NCBI RefSeq assembly: GCF_016862795.1
Contig: NZ_BONQ01000016.1
Span: forward strand, 1 to 64,000
Direction of reading: 5' to 3'
DNA: 64,000 bases
Source: Dactylosporangium siamense
Lineage (GTDB): Bacteria; Actinomycetota; Actinomycetes; Mycobacteriales; Micromonosporaceae
Part shown: positions 16,229 to 24,290 of the stretch, piece after piece
Position numbering within the stretch: the stretch's first letter is position 1
Layout of the letters: every line of letters starts with the position of its first letter
Notes under the pieces: model-generated
Told to the model about the DNA's origin: nothing
Seen by the model: only the letters and a program-made list of their open reading frames with translations
Databases searched by the model: none
Program-made: the position numbers and the translations under genes

Positions 16229-17035
16229 ATGGACACCGTCACCGTCAAACAGCGCCAGCAGGCGGCCTGGGCCGCCGGGGACTACGCGGCCGTCGGCACC
16301 CGGCTGCTGCTGACCGCCGAACTGCTCTGCGAGGCCGTCGACCTGCGCGCCGGCGAACAGGTGCTCGACGTCGCCTGTGGCAACGGCAACGCGAGCCTCG
16401 CCGCCGCCCGCCGGTTCTGCCAGGTCGTCGGCGTCGACTACGTCCCGGCGCTGCTGGACCGCGCCCGGCGCCGGGCCGAGGCCGAAGGGCTCGAGGCGAC
16501 GTTCACCGACGGCGACGCGGAGGCCCTGCCGTTCCCCGACGCGTCGTTCGACGCGGTCCTGTCCACGTGCGGTGCCATGTTCGCCCCCGACCAGGAACGC
16601 ACGGCCGCCGAGCTGCTGCGGGTCTGCCGCCCCGGCGGCCGGATCGGCATGGTCAACTGGACCCCGGACAGCTACGTCGCGGAGCTGTTCCGGGCCATCG
16701 GCCGGCAGGTGCCACCGCCGGCCGGGCTGCGGCCGCCGGCGCAGTGGGGCGACGAGGCGCGGCTGCGCGAGCTGTTCGGCCCGGCCGTCGGCATCACCGC
16801 ACCCCGGCGCGAGTTCCTGTGGCGGTACCCGTCCGCGGCCCACCAGGCGGCGTTCTTCGCCACCTTCTACGGGCCGGTCACCCGTACCCTCGCCGCCCTG
16901 GACGAACAGCGCGCGGCCGAGTTGCGGGCGGAGATGGTCGAGATCGCGGAACGGTTCAACGTCGCCGGTGACGGCACGCTCGTGCTGCGGATGGACTACC
17001 TGGAGGCGGTCATCCGCAAACCCGCGGCGGGGTGA
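16229..17035 (+). CDS. Class I SAM-dependent methyltransferase
   Basis: 268 aa. SAM-binding motif I is VLDVACGNGNASLAAA (about residues 48-63), motif II includes GVDYVPALLDRARRRAE, and EALPFPDASFDAVLSTCGAM and LRVCRPGGRIGMVNWTP are the later motifs of the UbiE/methyltransferase-11 group. The substrate cannot be told. GAGGAAGGAAAG upstream of ATG 16229 is a good ribosome binding site. It converges with the next gene, leaving only 2 bp between the two stop codons. Confidence 0.88.
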   Translation: MDTVTVKQRQQAAWAAGDYAAVGTRLLLTAELLCEAVDLRAGEQVLDVACGNGNASLAAARRFCQVVGVDYVPALLDRARRRAEAEGLEATFTDGDAEALPFPDASFDAVLSTCGAMFAPDQERTAAELLRVCRPGGRIGMVNWTPDSYVAELFRAIGRQVPPPAGLRPPAQWGDEARLRELFGPAVGITAPRREFLWRYPSAAHQAAFFATFYGPVTRTLAALDEQRAAELRAEMVEIAERFNVAGDGTLVLRMDYLEAVIRKPAAG

Positions 17036-17037
17036 GG

Positions 17038-17859
17038 CTACTTGCGGCCGACCGCGCCGTACATGGAGACCTCGTTCGGCGCGGGATGCTCGGCGGCGGA
17101 CGGGCGCCACTCGCTGATCGGCACGACGCCCGGGTCGACGAGGTCGAGGCCGTCGAAGAACCGGGCGAACGTCGCGCCGTCCCGGGGCCACGCGTCGACC
17201 AGACCCTTCGCCAGCATGTCGTCGTACATGGCGCCCACCTGCGGCGGGACGAAGTCCTTCGTGCCGTTCGTGGCGACCAGGTAGCTGCCGGCGGGCACGG
17301 CGGCGAGGAGGTCGGCGACGATCTCGCGGGCCCGCTCGTCGTCCTTGATGAAGTGCAGCACCGCGTAGAGCAGGATGCCCACCGGCTCGCGCAGGTCGAG
17401 CGTCGCGGCCAGCTCCGGCGCGCCGAGGATCGCCGACGGGTCGTTGAGGTCGGCGTCGACGTAGTTGGTGGCGCCCTCCGGGGAGCCGATCATGAGGGCC
17501 CGGGCGTGCGCGAGCACCATCGGGTCGTTGTCGACATACACCACCCTGGCCTGCGGGGTGATCGCCTGCGCGACCTCGTGCGTGTTGTCCGGCGCCGGCA
17601 GGCCGGTGCCGATGTCGAGGAACTGGCGGATGCCGGCCTCGCGGGCGAGATACCGGATCGTGCGGTTGTGGAAGGCGCGGCCCTCCTGCGCGGCGATCCG
17701 GATCGCGGGATACGCGCCGGCGATGCGGTCGCCGGAGTCCCGGTCGACCTGGAAGTGGTCCTTGCCGCCGAGCCAGTAGTTCCACCGGCGGGCCGGGGAC
17801 ACGGTGTCGATGTCCAGCCGCGGGTCCTGCTGGGGCTGGTCGAGGTCGCTCGTCGGCAC
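17038..17859 (-). CDS. SAM-dependent methyltransferase, PF04672 (DUF574) family
   Basis: 273 aa from GTG 17859 with GGGAGG ribosome binding site. The family signature is clear: DTVSPARRWNYWLGGKDHFQ, AFHNRTIRYLAREAGIRQFL followed by DIGTGLPA (SAM motif), VVYVDNDPMVLAHARALM and LLYAVLHFIKDD. The family is greatly expanded in actinomycetes, and its physiological substrates are largely unknown. It is transcribed alone. Confidence 0.92.
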   Translation of the reverse strand: MPTSDLDQPQQDPRLDIDTVSPARRWNYWLGGKDHFQVDRDSGDRIAGAYPAIRIAAQEGRAFHNRTIRYLAREAGIRQFLDIGTGLPAPDNTHEVAQAITPQARVVYVDNDPMVLAHARALMIGSPEGATNYVDADLNDPSAILGAPELAATLDLREPVGILLYAVLHFIKDDERAREIVADLLAAVPAGSYLVATNGTKDFVPPQVGAMYDDMLAKGLVDAWPRDGATFARFFDGLDLVDPGVVPISEWRPSAAEHPAPNEVSMYGAVGRK

Positions 17860-18031
17860 GGGGGAAGCCTCCCGGCGGGTCAGGATCCAGGTGGGGCGCC
17901 GCGGTCGACGCAGTGACGCCCATCGTAGCGGCCGGCGTCACCGGGTGTCCCACCCGCTGGGCCCGGCGCCGGGTCAGGCGGGCGCCGGGGCCGCGGGTGC
18001 GGGGCTTGCCGGAGGGCTTGTCGCGGGGATG

Positions 18032-18892
18032 CTAGGCGTGCACCTCGCCCGCGGCGGCGGGCGGGCCGGTCACCGCGGTCAGCGCCGCCAGGGCCGCGGC
18101 CGGGTCGTCGGCGAAGCAGCGCACCGTGTGGACCTCGCAGGTGGCGCCCAGCGGGCGGACGGCGGTGACCGGTCCGGTCAGCTCCAGCAGGAGGTTCGCC
18201 TGCGAGGACACCGCGACCGTGAGCGTCCCGTCGTCGACGCGGATCGTGCCCTTCTCGGTGTACCCCCGGATCCGGCGCACCGCCGCGACCCGCTCCCGCG
18301 GGATGCGCAGGTCGAAGAAGGCGCCCGAGCGGATGCGCACCTCGGTCGCGGACACCACGTGCGGACGGGTGACGCAGGCCGCGATGATGGCGAGGGCCAG
18401 GAGGATCGAGTAGCCGTCGAGCACGATCAGCACCGCCCGCACGGCGACGGGCGCGCCGACGGAGCGCAGCACGATCTCGATCACGACCAGCTCGACGACC
18501 ATCACGCCCAGGAAGGCGACCAGGGCCGGGGCCTGCGCGCCGAAGTACGGCACCGGCACGGCGCCCGGCGGGACCCCGTGGCGGCGGCGGGCGAGCCACA
18601 GGGCCAGGCTCACCATGCCCTTCGCGTCGAAGCCCATGATCCGCCGGACCTGGACGGGCACGAGGCGCCCGTAGGCGGCGCTGGCCGCGGCGCGCCGGTC
18701 GAGGCCGCGGCGGCGCCCGGCGCGGAACAGCCGCAGCACCGTCACCGCCTCCAGTGTGAGCACCGCGAGCACCAGCGCCTCGACGGCCGCGAGCAGCGGG
18801 TGCGGCAGCGGTACCCCCGCCACCAGCAGGACCACGAGCAGCAGCTCGGCGGGGACGGCGGCGAACAGCGCGGCGCGGGCGAGTCGCAGCAT
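18032..18892 (-). CDS. Integral membrane protein with C-terminal PH-like domain
   Basis: 286 aa from ATG 18892; a GTG one codon earlier (18895) is equally possible and would give the usual GTGA overlap with the MerR gene. Helices include LRLARAALFAAVPAELLLVV, an LLAAVEALVLAVLTLEAV stretch, VAFLGVMVVELVVIEIVL and AVRAVLIVLDGYSILLALAI. The soluble C-terminus (VSATEVRIRSGAFFDLRIPR, ERVAAVRRIRGYTEKGTI) resembles bacterial PH domains. Function unknown. Coupling to a MerR regulator suggests that it is part of the response that regulator controls. Confidence 0.75.
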   Translation of the reverse strand: MLRLARAALFAAVPAELLLVVLLVAGVPLPHPLLAAVEALVLAVLTLEAVTVLRLFRAGRRRGLDRRAAASAAYGRLVPVQVRRIMGFDAKGMVSLALWLARRRHGVPPGAVPVPYFGAQAPALVAFLGVMVVELVVIEIVLRSVGAPVAVRAVLIVLDGYSILLALAIIAACVTRPHVVSATEVRIRSGAFFDLRIPRERVAAVRRIRGYTEKGTIRVDDGTLTVAVSSQANLLLELTGPVTAVRPLGATCEVHTVRCFADDPAAALAALTAVTGPPAAAGEVHA

Positions 18893-19632
18893 CACGCCCG
18901 CCCCCGCAGCACGTCGACGAGCCGGCGGAACACCTCGGCCTGCGCGGCGGACATCTCCCCGGCCATGGTCCCGATCCACTGCTCGTTGCCGGCGTCGGTC
19001 ATCGCCGCCGCCATGCCCGCGGGCAGGTGCGCCGCGAGGTCCTCGGCCAGCCCGGCTACCCGCGGGTCGCCGGGGTCGGCGTCGGCGAGGTCGTCGAGCC
19101 GGGCATACAGCGCCTGCCCGCGGGCGAGGGCGGCCGGCTCGGTCAGCGGCCGCAGCAGCTCCGCGAAGCCGGCCTGGGCCGCGTCGTCGGCGCCGGTGTC
19201 GACGAGCGTGAGCAGCTCCCGGTCGAGCGCGCCGAACGGGGAGTCGCCGGTGGGCAGGTCCCGCAGCACCGCGGCGAGGTCCGGGGAGACCGTCGAGTCC
19301 GGGTGCAGGTCCGGGCCGGCGAGCAGCCCCGCGAGCCGGGCCCGCCGGGCGGCGATGGCCGCCTGCTGCCGGGCCAGGTCCGCGTCGAGGTCCTCGAGGA
19401 CCTCCCGCAGTTCGCGGCCCTGGTCGTCGGCGAGCACGTCGCGGATCTCGTCGAGGGACAGGCCGAGCTCGGCGAGCCGGCGCACCCGGGCGAGCGCGAC
19501 GGCGTCGCGCAGCCGGTACTCCCGGTAGCCGTTGACCCGCCTGGCCGGCTCGGGCAGCAGGCCCAGGTGGTGGTAGTGGCGCACGGTGCGGGTGGACACC
19601 CCGACCAGCGCGGCGAGCTCACCGATCCGCAT
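18892..19632 (-). CDS. MerR family transcriptional regulator
   Basis: 246 aa. The N-terminal winged helix is a textbook MerR domain (MRIGELAALVGVSTRTVRHY, HHLGLLPEPARRVNGYREYR), followed by the dimerisation helix (LRDVLADDQGRELREVLED-like region) and a helical effector domain of about 140 residues that lacks a Cys-based metal site. It is thus likely to sense an organic ligand or membrane stress. The gene sits behind its own 19-nt-spacer MerR-type promoter with a TTGCCGC-GCGGCAA palindrome and begins at the predicted transcription start. The downstream membrane protein overlaps its stop. Confidence 0.92.
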   Translation of the reverse strand: MRIGELAALVGVSTRTVRHYHHLGLLPEPARRVNGYREYRLRDAVALARVRRLAELGLSLDEIRDVLADDQGRELREVLEDLDADLARQQAAIAARRARLAGLLAGPDLHPDSTVSPDLAAVLRDLPTGDSPFGALDRELLTLVDTGADDAAQAGFAELLRPLTEPAALARGQALYARLDDLADADPGDPRVAGLAEDLAAHLPAGMAAAMTDAGNEQWIGTMAGEMSAAQAEVFRRLVDVLRGRA

Positions 19633-19638
19633 GCGTCC

Positions 19639-19669
19639 AGTAGAAACGTTGCCGCAGCGGCAAGGTCAA
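19639..19669 (-). promoter_or_regulatory. MerR-type promoter and operator, leaderless start
   Basis: On the minus strand -35 TTGACC (19669-19664) and -10 TCTACT (19644-19639) are separated by 19 nt, the over-long spacing typical of MerR-regulated promoters. The spacer contains TTGCCGCTGCGGCAA (19649-19663), a perfect palindrome around one base, as operator. The A of the regulator's ATG is 7 nt after the -10 box, so transcript and coding region should begin together. Confidence 0.8.
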
Positions 19670-19679
19670 GCCGGACTTG

Positions 19680-19685
19680 TACTGT
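19680..19685 (+). promoter_or_regulatory. -10 box of divergent PfkB gene
   Basis: TACTGT lies 7 nt before ATG 19693 with no Shine-Dalgarno sequence between, implying a leaderless mRNA. The MerR operator is within 20 bp upstream, so the MerR protein may also control this gene. Confidence 0.55.
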
Positions 19686-19692
19686 CAACCAC

Positions 19693-20592
19693 ATGATCGA
19701 CGTCCTGGTGCTCGGCGGTGCGGGTGTCGACACCGTCGTGTCCGTGCCGGCCCTGCCCCTGCCACCGGCCGACAGCCACCTGGTGCCGGCGATCCTGACC
19801 CGGGCCGGGCAGACCGGCGACGGCGTCGCCCTCGGCCTGCACGCGCTCGGGTTGCGCACCTCCCACCTCGACGTGCTCGGCGACGACCCGGAGGGGCAGC
19901 TCGTCCGGGACCTGCACGAGCGGCACGGGGTCCCGTTCACCGTGGTGCCGACGCCGGCCGGCACCAAGCGGGCGGTGAACCTCGTCGACCCGCTCGGCCG
20001 GCGGTCGTCGCTGTACGACGGCAGCCGGCAGGACGAGTCCGCCCTGTTCCCGGAGCCGCTGCTGCGCGACCTCGCCGGCCGGGCCCGGCACGTGCACGTC
20101 TCGATCACCCACCCGTGCCAGCACGCCCTCGACGTGCTCGCGGGCCTGCCGGTGACCGTGTCGACCGACCTGCACGACTGGGACGGGGTCAACGCCTACC
20201 ACGAGCAGTTCGCCCGCGGTGCCGACGTGGTGTTCATGTCCGCCGCGGCGCTGCCCGACGTGCCGGCGACCCTGCGGCGGGTCCTGGCGATGGGCCGTCC
20301 CCGCGTCGCCGTGGCCACCGCCGGCGCCGAGGGCGCGTACCTGCTCACCCGGGACGCGCCGGACGTGCTGCCGGTGCCCGTCGCCGCGCTGCCCGCGCCC
20401 GCGGTGGACTCCAACGGCGCCGGTGACGCGTTCGTCTCCGGCTTCCTGTTCGGCTTCCTGACCGGCGTTCCCGCCCCCGGCTGCGCCCGGTTCGGCGCGG
20501 TCGCCGGGGCGCACGCCTGCACCGTGCCCAGCACCAGGGTCGACCCCCTCAGCCACGCGGACCTGGTCCTGCGCGCCGGCCCGGTCTCGTGA
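19693..20592 (+). CDS. PfkB family carbohydrate/nucleoside kinase
   Basis: 299 aa. Ribokinase-fold signatures are GGAGVDTVVSVPALPLPPAD near the start, the substrate-side segment LTRAGQTGDGVALGLHALGL, and the C-terminal ATP/anion-hole motif PAVDSNGAGDAFVSGFLFGF (normally DTTGAGD; here DSNGAGD with catalytic Asp). It phosphorylates a sugar or nucleoside; the substrate is unknown. The gene is divergent from the MerR regulator over a 60-bp shared promoter region. Its TGA is the start of a TGATCCGGAAGACC-type element and is followed by a GGACCGG hairpin. Confidence 0.88.
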   Translation: MIDVLVLGGAGVDTVVSVPALPLPPADSHLVPAILTRAGQTGDGVALGLHALGLRTSHLDVLGDDPEGQLVRDLHERHGVPFTVVPTPAGTKRAVNLVDPLGRRSSLYDGSRQDESALFPEPLLRDLAGRARHVHVSITHPCQHALDVLAGLPVTVSTDLHDWDGVNAYHEQFARGADVVFMSAAALPDVPATLRRVLAMGRPRVAVATAGAEGAYLLTRDAPDVLPVPVAALPAPAVDSNGAGDAFVSGFLFGFLTGVPAPGCARFGAVAGAHACTVPSTRVDPLSHADLVLRAGPVS

Positions 20593-20628
20593 TCCGGAAG
20601 ACCTCGCTGATCGGACCGGGTCCGGTCC
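20590..20628 (+). terminator. Stop-linked element and hairpin after PfkB gene
   Basis: TGATCCGGAAGACCT starts at the stop codon (20590) as in the related hairpins at 13434 and 50039. GGACCGG (20613-20619) and CCGGTCC (20622-20628) then form a compact GC stem likely to end transcription. Confidence 0.6.
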
Positions 20629-20650
20629 CCGTCACGTAGCTGTCAATGCC

Positions 20651-20669
20651 TTTCGAAAGCTTCCGAAAT
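20651..20669 (+). promoter_or_regulatory. Candidate operator upstream of GH10 xylanase
   Basis: TTTCGAAAGCTTCCGAAAT is an imperfect palindrome (TTTCG...CGAAA around GAAAGCTTCC) in an AT-richer patch, 75-93 bp before the xylanase start. Its form resembles operators of sugar-responsive regulators in actinobacteria. The regulator is unknown, and no copy was seen elsewhere in the window. Confidence 0.45.
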
Positions 20670-20743
20670 TCGTTCCCGGGCCTGGGATCGGCGGTTATCA
20701 ACAGATCGCCCCGCCCGTACCCCCATGACGAAACGGAGCACGA

Positions 20744-21964
20744 ATGCGCTTCCGGAGATTGATCAATGCGAGTGTCCTGGCCGTCGTGGCGGTGGGCTCG
20801 CTGAGCACCGTCGCGGCGTCGGCGCACGACGCCCGGCCGCCGAAGCCGCAGGAGCAGACCCTGCGGTCCCTCGCCGCGCGGCACGGGCTGTCCTTCGGCA
20901 CCGCGGTCGACCCGGCCGCGTACGCCGCCGACCCGGCCTACAAGACGATGGTCGACTCGCAGTTCTCGACCGTCACCGCCGAGAACGCGATGAAGTGGGA
21001 GAGCCTCGAGCCGACCCGCGGCACGTACGACTGGGCCGCGGCCGACGCGCTGATCGACGCCGCCGTGCGCAACCGGCAGCTCGTGCGCGGTCACGTGCTG
21101 AGCTGGCACAGCCAGCTACCGGCCTGGGTCACCGCCGGCATCGACGACGGTTCCATCGACGGCCCGAAGCTGCGGGCGCTGCTGAAGCGGCACATCACCG
21201 ACGTGGTGACGCACTTCCGCGGCCGGATCTGGCAGTGGGACGTGGTCAACGAGGCCGTCAGCGACCCGTGGGAGACCCCGAGCGCGATCCACCTGGGCGG
21301 CAACGCCGGGTCGTTCAAGCAGAAGTTCGCCGACCTGCTCGGGCCCGGGTACATCGCCGACGCGTTCCGCACCGCCCGGGCCGCCGACCCGAAGGCGCTG
21401 CTGTTCTACAACGACTACAACATCGAGGCGTTCGGCGACGGCGGGCCCGGCGACAAGACCCAGTTCGTCTACGACCTGGTGAAGCGGCTTCGGGCGGAAG
21501 GTGTGCCGGTCGACGGGGTCGGCAGCCAGGGGCACCTGGCCACCCAGTACGGCAACTACGACGTCTTCCAGGTGGCCGACGCGCTGCGCCGCTTCACCGA
21601 CCTGGGCCTCGCGGTCGCGCTCACCGAGGTCGACGCGCGCAGCCTCACGAAGAACGCCGACGACCCCGCCGTGGCCGCGAACGGCGCCGACCTCAACGCC
21701 AGGGACCAGGCGGCGGCGTACAACTACCACGTGCTGCTGCAGGCGTGCCTGCTGAACCGGCACTGCCTGTCGTTCACGGTGTGGGGCTTCACCGACCGGT
21801 ACTCGTGGATCCCGAACTGGTTCAAGAACCCGCCGGAGGGCTCGGGCTGCCTGTGGGACGCCGCGTATCAGCCGAAGAAGTCGCTGCGCACCGTGCAGGG
21901 CGACCTGGCGGCGGCCGGCCCGCCGCTCGTGCAGACCCGCCTGCCGCAGGTGCCGCGGCGCTGA
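20744..21964 (+). CDS. Secreted GH10 endo-1,4-beta-xylanase
   Basis: 406 aa. Signal peptide FRRLINASVLAVVAVGSLST with cleavage near ASA-HD. The rest is a single GH10 barrel: TVTAENAMKWESLEPTRGTY, RGHVLSWHSQLPAWV, acid/base Glu170 in WQWDVVNEAV and nucleophile Glu295 in VALTEVDAR (the family usually has TELD; Val is a mild change). WGFTDRYSWIP supplies the late Trp residues of the active site. It cleaves xylan outside the cell. No carbohydrate-binding module is present, unlike the GH10 enzyme at 50.3 kb. It is followed by a terminator and the GH128 gene. Confidence 0.95.
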   Translation: MRFRRLINASVLAVVAVGSLSTVAASAHDARPPKPQEQTLRSLAARHGLSFGTAVDPAAYAADPAYKTMVDSQFSTVTAENAMKWESLEPTRGTYDWAAADALIDAAVRNRQLVRGHVLSWHSQLPAWVTAGIDDGSIDGPKLRALLKRHITDVVTHFRGRIWQWDVVNEAVSDPWETPSAIHLGGNAGSFKQKFADLLGPGYIADAFRTARAADPKALLFYNDYNIEAFGDGGPGDKTQFVYDLVKRLRAEGVPVDGVGSQGHLATQYGNYDVFQVADALRRFTDLGLAVALTEVDARSLTKNADDPAVAANGADLNARDQAAAYNYHVLLQACLLNRHCLSFTVWGFTDRYSWIPNWFKNPPEGSGCLWDAAYQPKKSLRTVQGDLAAAGPPLVQTRLPQVPRR

Positions 21965-21975
21965 CCGTCGCCGTG

Positions 21976-22003
21976 GAGGGTGCCGTTGCCCGGCGGCACC
22001 CTC
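21976..22003 (+). terminator. Hairpin terminator after GH10 xylanase gene
   Basis: GAGGGTGCCG (21976-21985) pairs perfectly with CGGCACCCTC (21994-22003) around an 8-nt loop, 12 bp after the stop codon. Confidence 0.8.
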
Positions 22004-22009
22004 GGCCCG

Positions 22010-22021
22010 GAGAGCGCTCTC
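22010..22021 (+). promoter_or_regulatory. GAGAGCGCTCTC palindrome, candidate LacI-family operator
   Basis: A perfect 12-bp palindrome with the AGCGCT core typical of CebR/LacI-type operators (CebR box TGGGAGCGCTCCCA in Streptomyces), 77 bp before the GH128 start. By analogy it would keep the glucanase repressed until an oligosaccharide binds the regulator. Confidence 0.6.
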
Positions 22022-22097
22022 TCAAGTTTGTCTTAGACTTTGATGAAGTCGCCGCCGTGAGGTTGCGGCCGTGCGGCGCATCGGCGAGCTTGAGCGC

Positions 22098-23363
22098 ATG
22101 ACGCCCCACCCGACCGCCCGCCGGCGCCCGCGCCGCCGCACCCTCGCGATCATCGTGACGACCGCCGTCGTCGCCGCGCTGGGTGTCCTCGGGCTCACCA
22201 ACGCCATGGCCGCGACCGCCGGCCCGATCACCGGCATCGGCGGCAAGTGCGTCGACGTGGCCGGCGCCAACTCCGCCAACGGCACCGCGGTCCAGCTGTA
22301 CGCCTGCAACGGCACGGCGGCGCAGCAGTGGACGGTCGAGTCCGACGGCAGCGTCCGCGCGCTGGGCAAGTGCCTGGACGTGACCGGCGCGTCCACCGCC
22401 GACGGGGCGAAGGTCCAGCTCTACGCCTGCAACGGCACCGGCGCGCAGCGGTGGACGGCGAGCGCGGGCCGCCTGGTCAACCCGGGCTCCGGCAAGTGCC
22501 TCGACGCGAGCGGCAACAGCTCCGCCAACGGCACCCGGCTGCAGATCTGGGCCTGCACCGGCGGCGCCAACCAGGCCTGGAAGCTGCCCTCGGCCTCATC
22601 TTCGCCGACGCCGTCGGCTTCCGCCCCGCCGGTCCAGGGGAAGAAGAAGGGCGTCAGCACCTGGTCGTTTCCCGGGCTGTCCGCCGCCGTCACGAACGTC
22701 GGCGCCGGTTGGTACTACAACTGGTCGCCCAGCAACGACAGCATGCCCGCGACCGCGGAGTTCGTGCCGATGATCTGGGGCGCCGCCTCGGTCACCGACG
22801 CGACCCTGGCCAAGGCGAGGAGCGAGGGCACGGTGCTGCTCGGCTTCAACGAGCCCGACCTCGCCGAACAGGCCAACATGACCGTCGAGCAGGCCCTCTC
22901 GCTGTGGCCGCGGCTGGAGGCGACCGGCATGCGCCTCGGCAGCCCGGCCGTCGCCTACGGCGGCAACACCCCCGGCGGCTGGCTCGACCGGTTCATGACC
23001 GGGGCGCGGCAGCAGCAGCGGCGGGTCGACTTCATCACGCTGCACTGGTACGGCTCCGACTTCAGCGCCGCCGCGGCCGGGCAGTTCGCCGGGTACCTGA
23101 AGGCCGTGCACGACCGGTACAACCTGCCGATCTGGGTCACCGAGTACGGCCTGATGAACTTCACCGGCACGCCGAAGTATCCGACGACCGCGCAGATCAC
23201 CGCGTTCATCACGGCGACCACGGCTTCGATGCAGTCGACGGCCTGGGTGGAGCGGTACGCCTGGTTCTCGCTGCCGGCGGTGGGTGACTCGCTGCCGTAC
23301 GGGCTGTACAAGGACGGCACCACGCCGACGCCGGCGGGTGAGGCCTACCGGGCCGCGGGCTGA
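22098..23363 (+). CDS. Secreted glucanase: CBM13 lectin domain + GH128-type catalytic domain
   Basis: 421 aa from ATG 22098; a longer in-frame start adds no signal. Basic signal region PTARRRPRRRTLAIIVTTAV with cleavage near AMA. Residues about 35-165 are a ricin-type beta-trefoil (CBM13) with three repeats ending AAQQW, GAQRW and NQAW. After a Ser/Pro linker comes an Asl1/GH128-like barrel with VGAGWYYNWSP, LLGFNEPDL (Glu252, likely acid/base), LHWYGSDF and PIWVTEYGL (Glu349, likely nucleophile). The family acts on beta-1,3-glucans, so fungal walls or callose are plausible targets. An AGCGCT operator precedes it. Confidence 0.9.
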   Translation: MTPHPTARRRPRRRTLAIIVTTAVVAALGVLGLTNAMAATAGPITGIGGKCVDVAGANSANGTAVQLYACNGTAAQQWTVESDGSVRALGKCLDVTGASTADGAKVQLYACNGTGAQRWTASAGRLVNPGSGKCLDASGNSSANGTRLQIWACTGGANQAWKLPSASSSPTPSASAPPVQGKKKGVSTWSFPGLSAAVTNVGAGWYYNWSPSNDSMPATAEFVPMIWGAASVTDATLAKARSEGTVLLGFNEPDLAEQANMTVEQALSLWPRLEATGMRLGSPAVAYGGNTPGGWLDRFMTGARQQQRRVDFITLHWYGSDFSAAAAGQFAGYLKAVHDRYNLPIWVTEYGLMNFTGTPKYPTTAQITAFITATTASMQSTAWVERYAWFSLPAVGDSLPYGLYKDGTTPTPAGEAYRAAG

Positions 23364-23369
23364 CGTCCT

Positions 23370-23430
23370 GGACGGCTTTTGCCGGCTTTTGGACGGCTTT
23401 TGGACGGCTTTTGGACGGCTTTTGGACGGC
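23370..23430 (+). repeat. 11-bp tandem repeat between convergent genes
   Basis: GGACGGCTTTT occurs about five and a half times (one copy has lost a base) between the glucanase stop and the minus-strand peptidase stop. The T-rich units are unusual in this GC-rich DNA and may serve as a bidirectional termination region. Confidence 0.9.
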
Positions 23431-23432
23431 GC

Positions 23433-24290
23433 TCACTCGTCCATGGCGGTGAGCGCCGCCTCCAGCGCTTCCCCGGCCGCGACCTTGAGGTGGGGGACCA
23501 CGCCGGTGCCCTCCCAGTTCCCGCCGGTGCGGGTGTCCACGACGTACGCCCTGGGCACGTGCGCCAGGACCGTGGGTGCGAGCCGGATCGGCAGCACGTG
23601 GTCCGCCGCGCCGGGCGTCACCTCGCCCACCACGCGGGCCCGCTCGCGGGCCTGCAGGTGATAGGCCAGGGCCTCGCCCGAGGAGAACGTGCCGCGGCCG
23701 ACCAGGACGCAGGTGTCCAGCCGCAGCGCGCCGCCCGGCGGGCGGTCGGGTGTCCACCACTGCCGCCGCCGCTCCTGGTCGACCACCTCGGACAGCTGGA
23801 CCGCCTCGTCGCCGAGGAGCCAGCCGGCGATCAGCGCGACCGTCGCCGGGTCGCCGCCGCCGTTGGCCCGCAGGTCGAGCACGAGCCGCCGGGCGCCGCG
23901 GGCGAGGGTGAACGCGGCGTCGACATACGGCTGGGCCAGGCCGACCTCGTCCAGGCCGTCGATCCGGATCAGGGCGGTGCCGTCCGCGAGGCGGCGCGCC
24001 TGCGACACCGACGCCGCGCGGGCCCGCACCGCCGCCGGGTCCTGCCGCGGCCACTGCCGGGCCTCGGTGTCCGGCGGCGCCGTCCCGTCCGGCTCGAAGA
24101 CGAGCGCCACGTGCCGTGACACCGTCCAGGCGGCGCGTTCGACCTCCGCGCACAGCTCGGCGGTGACCGGCCGGTCGTCGGCGGCGAACCGGGCCAGCAC
24201 GGCGCCGAGCGAGTCCCGCCGGTCGCCCGCGGGCATGAGCCGGTCCAGCCAGGTGGCGAGCCGGACGGTGACGTCACGAACGGTGGTCAT
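23433..24290 (-). CDS. S41 family peptidase-like protein
   Basis: 285 aa. The C-terminal half holds the tail-specific protease core: VLDLRANGGGDPATVALIAG, TCVLVGRGTFSSGEALAYHL (nucleophile Ser in FSSGE), then VGEVTPGAADH and GVVPHLKVAAGEAL. A helical N-terminal domain (about 100 residues) replaces the usual PDZ domain, as in IRBP-type S41 proteins. No signal peptide is visible, so it may act in the cytoplasm or be exported by another route. TACCGT (24302-24297) is 6 nt before the ATG, again suggesting leaderless translation. It is divergent from the unexplained 24.3-24.8 kb region. Confidence 0.85.
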   Translation of the reverse strand: MTTVRDVTVRLATWLDRLMPAGDRRDSLGAVLARFAADDRPVTAELCAEVERAAWTVSRHVALVFEPDGTAPPDTEARQWPRQDPAAVRARAASVSQARRLADGTALIRIDGLDEVGLAQPYVDAAFTLARGARRLVLDLRANGGGDPATVALIAGWLLGDEAVQLSEVVDQERRRQWWTPDRPPGGALRLDTCVLVGRGTFSSGEALAYHLQARERARVVGEVTPGAADHVLPIRLAPTVLAHVPRAYVVDTRTGGNWEGTGVVPHLKVAAGEALEAALTAMDE

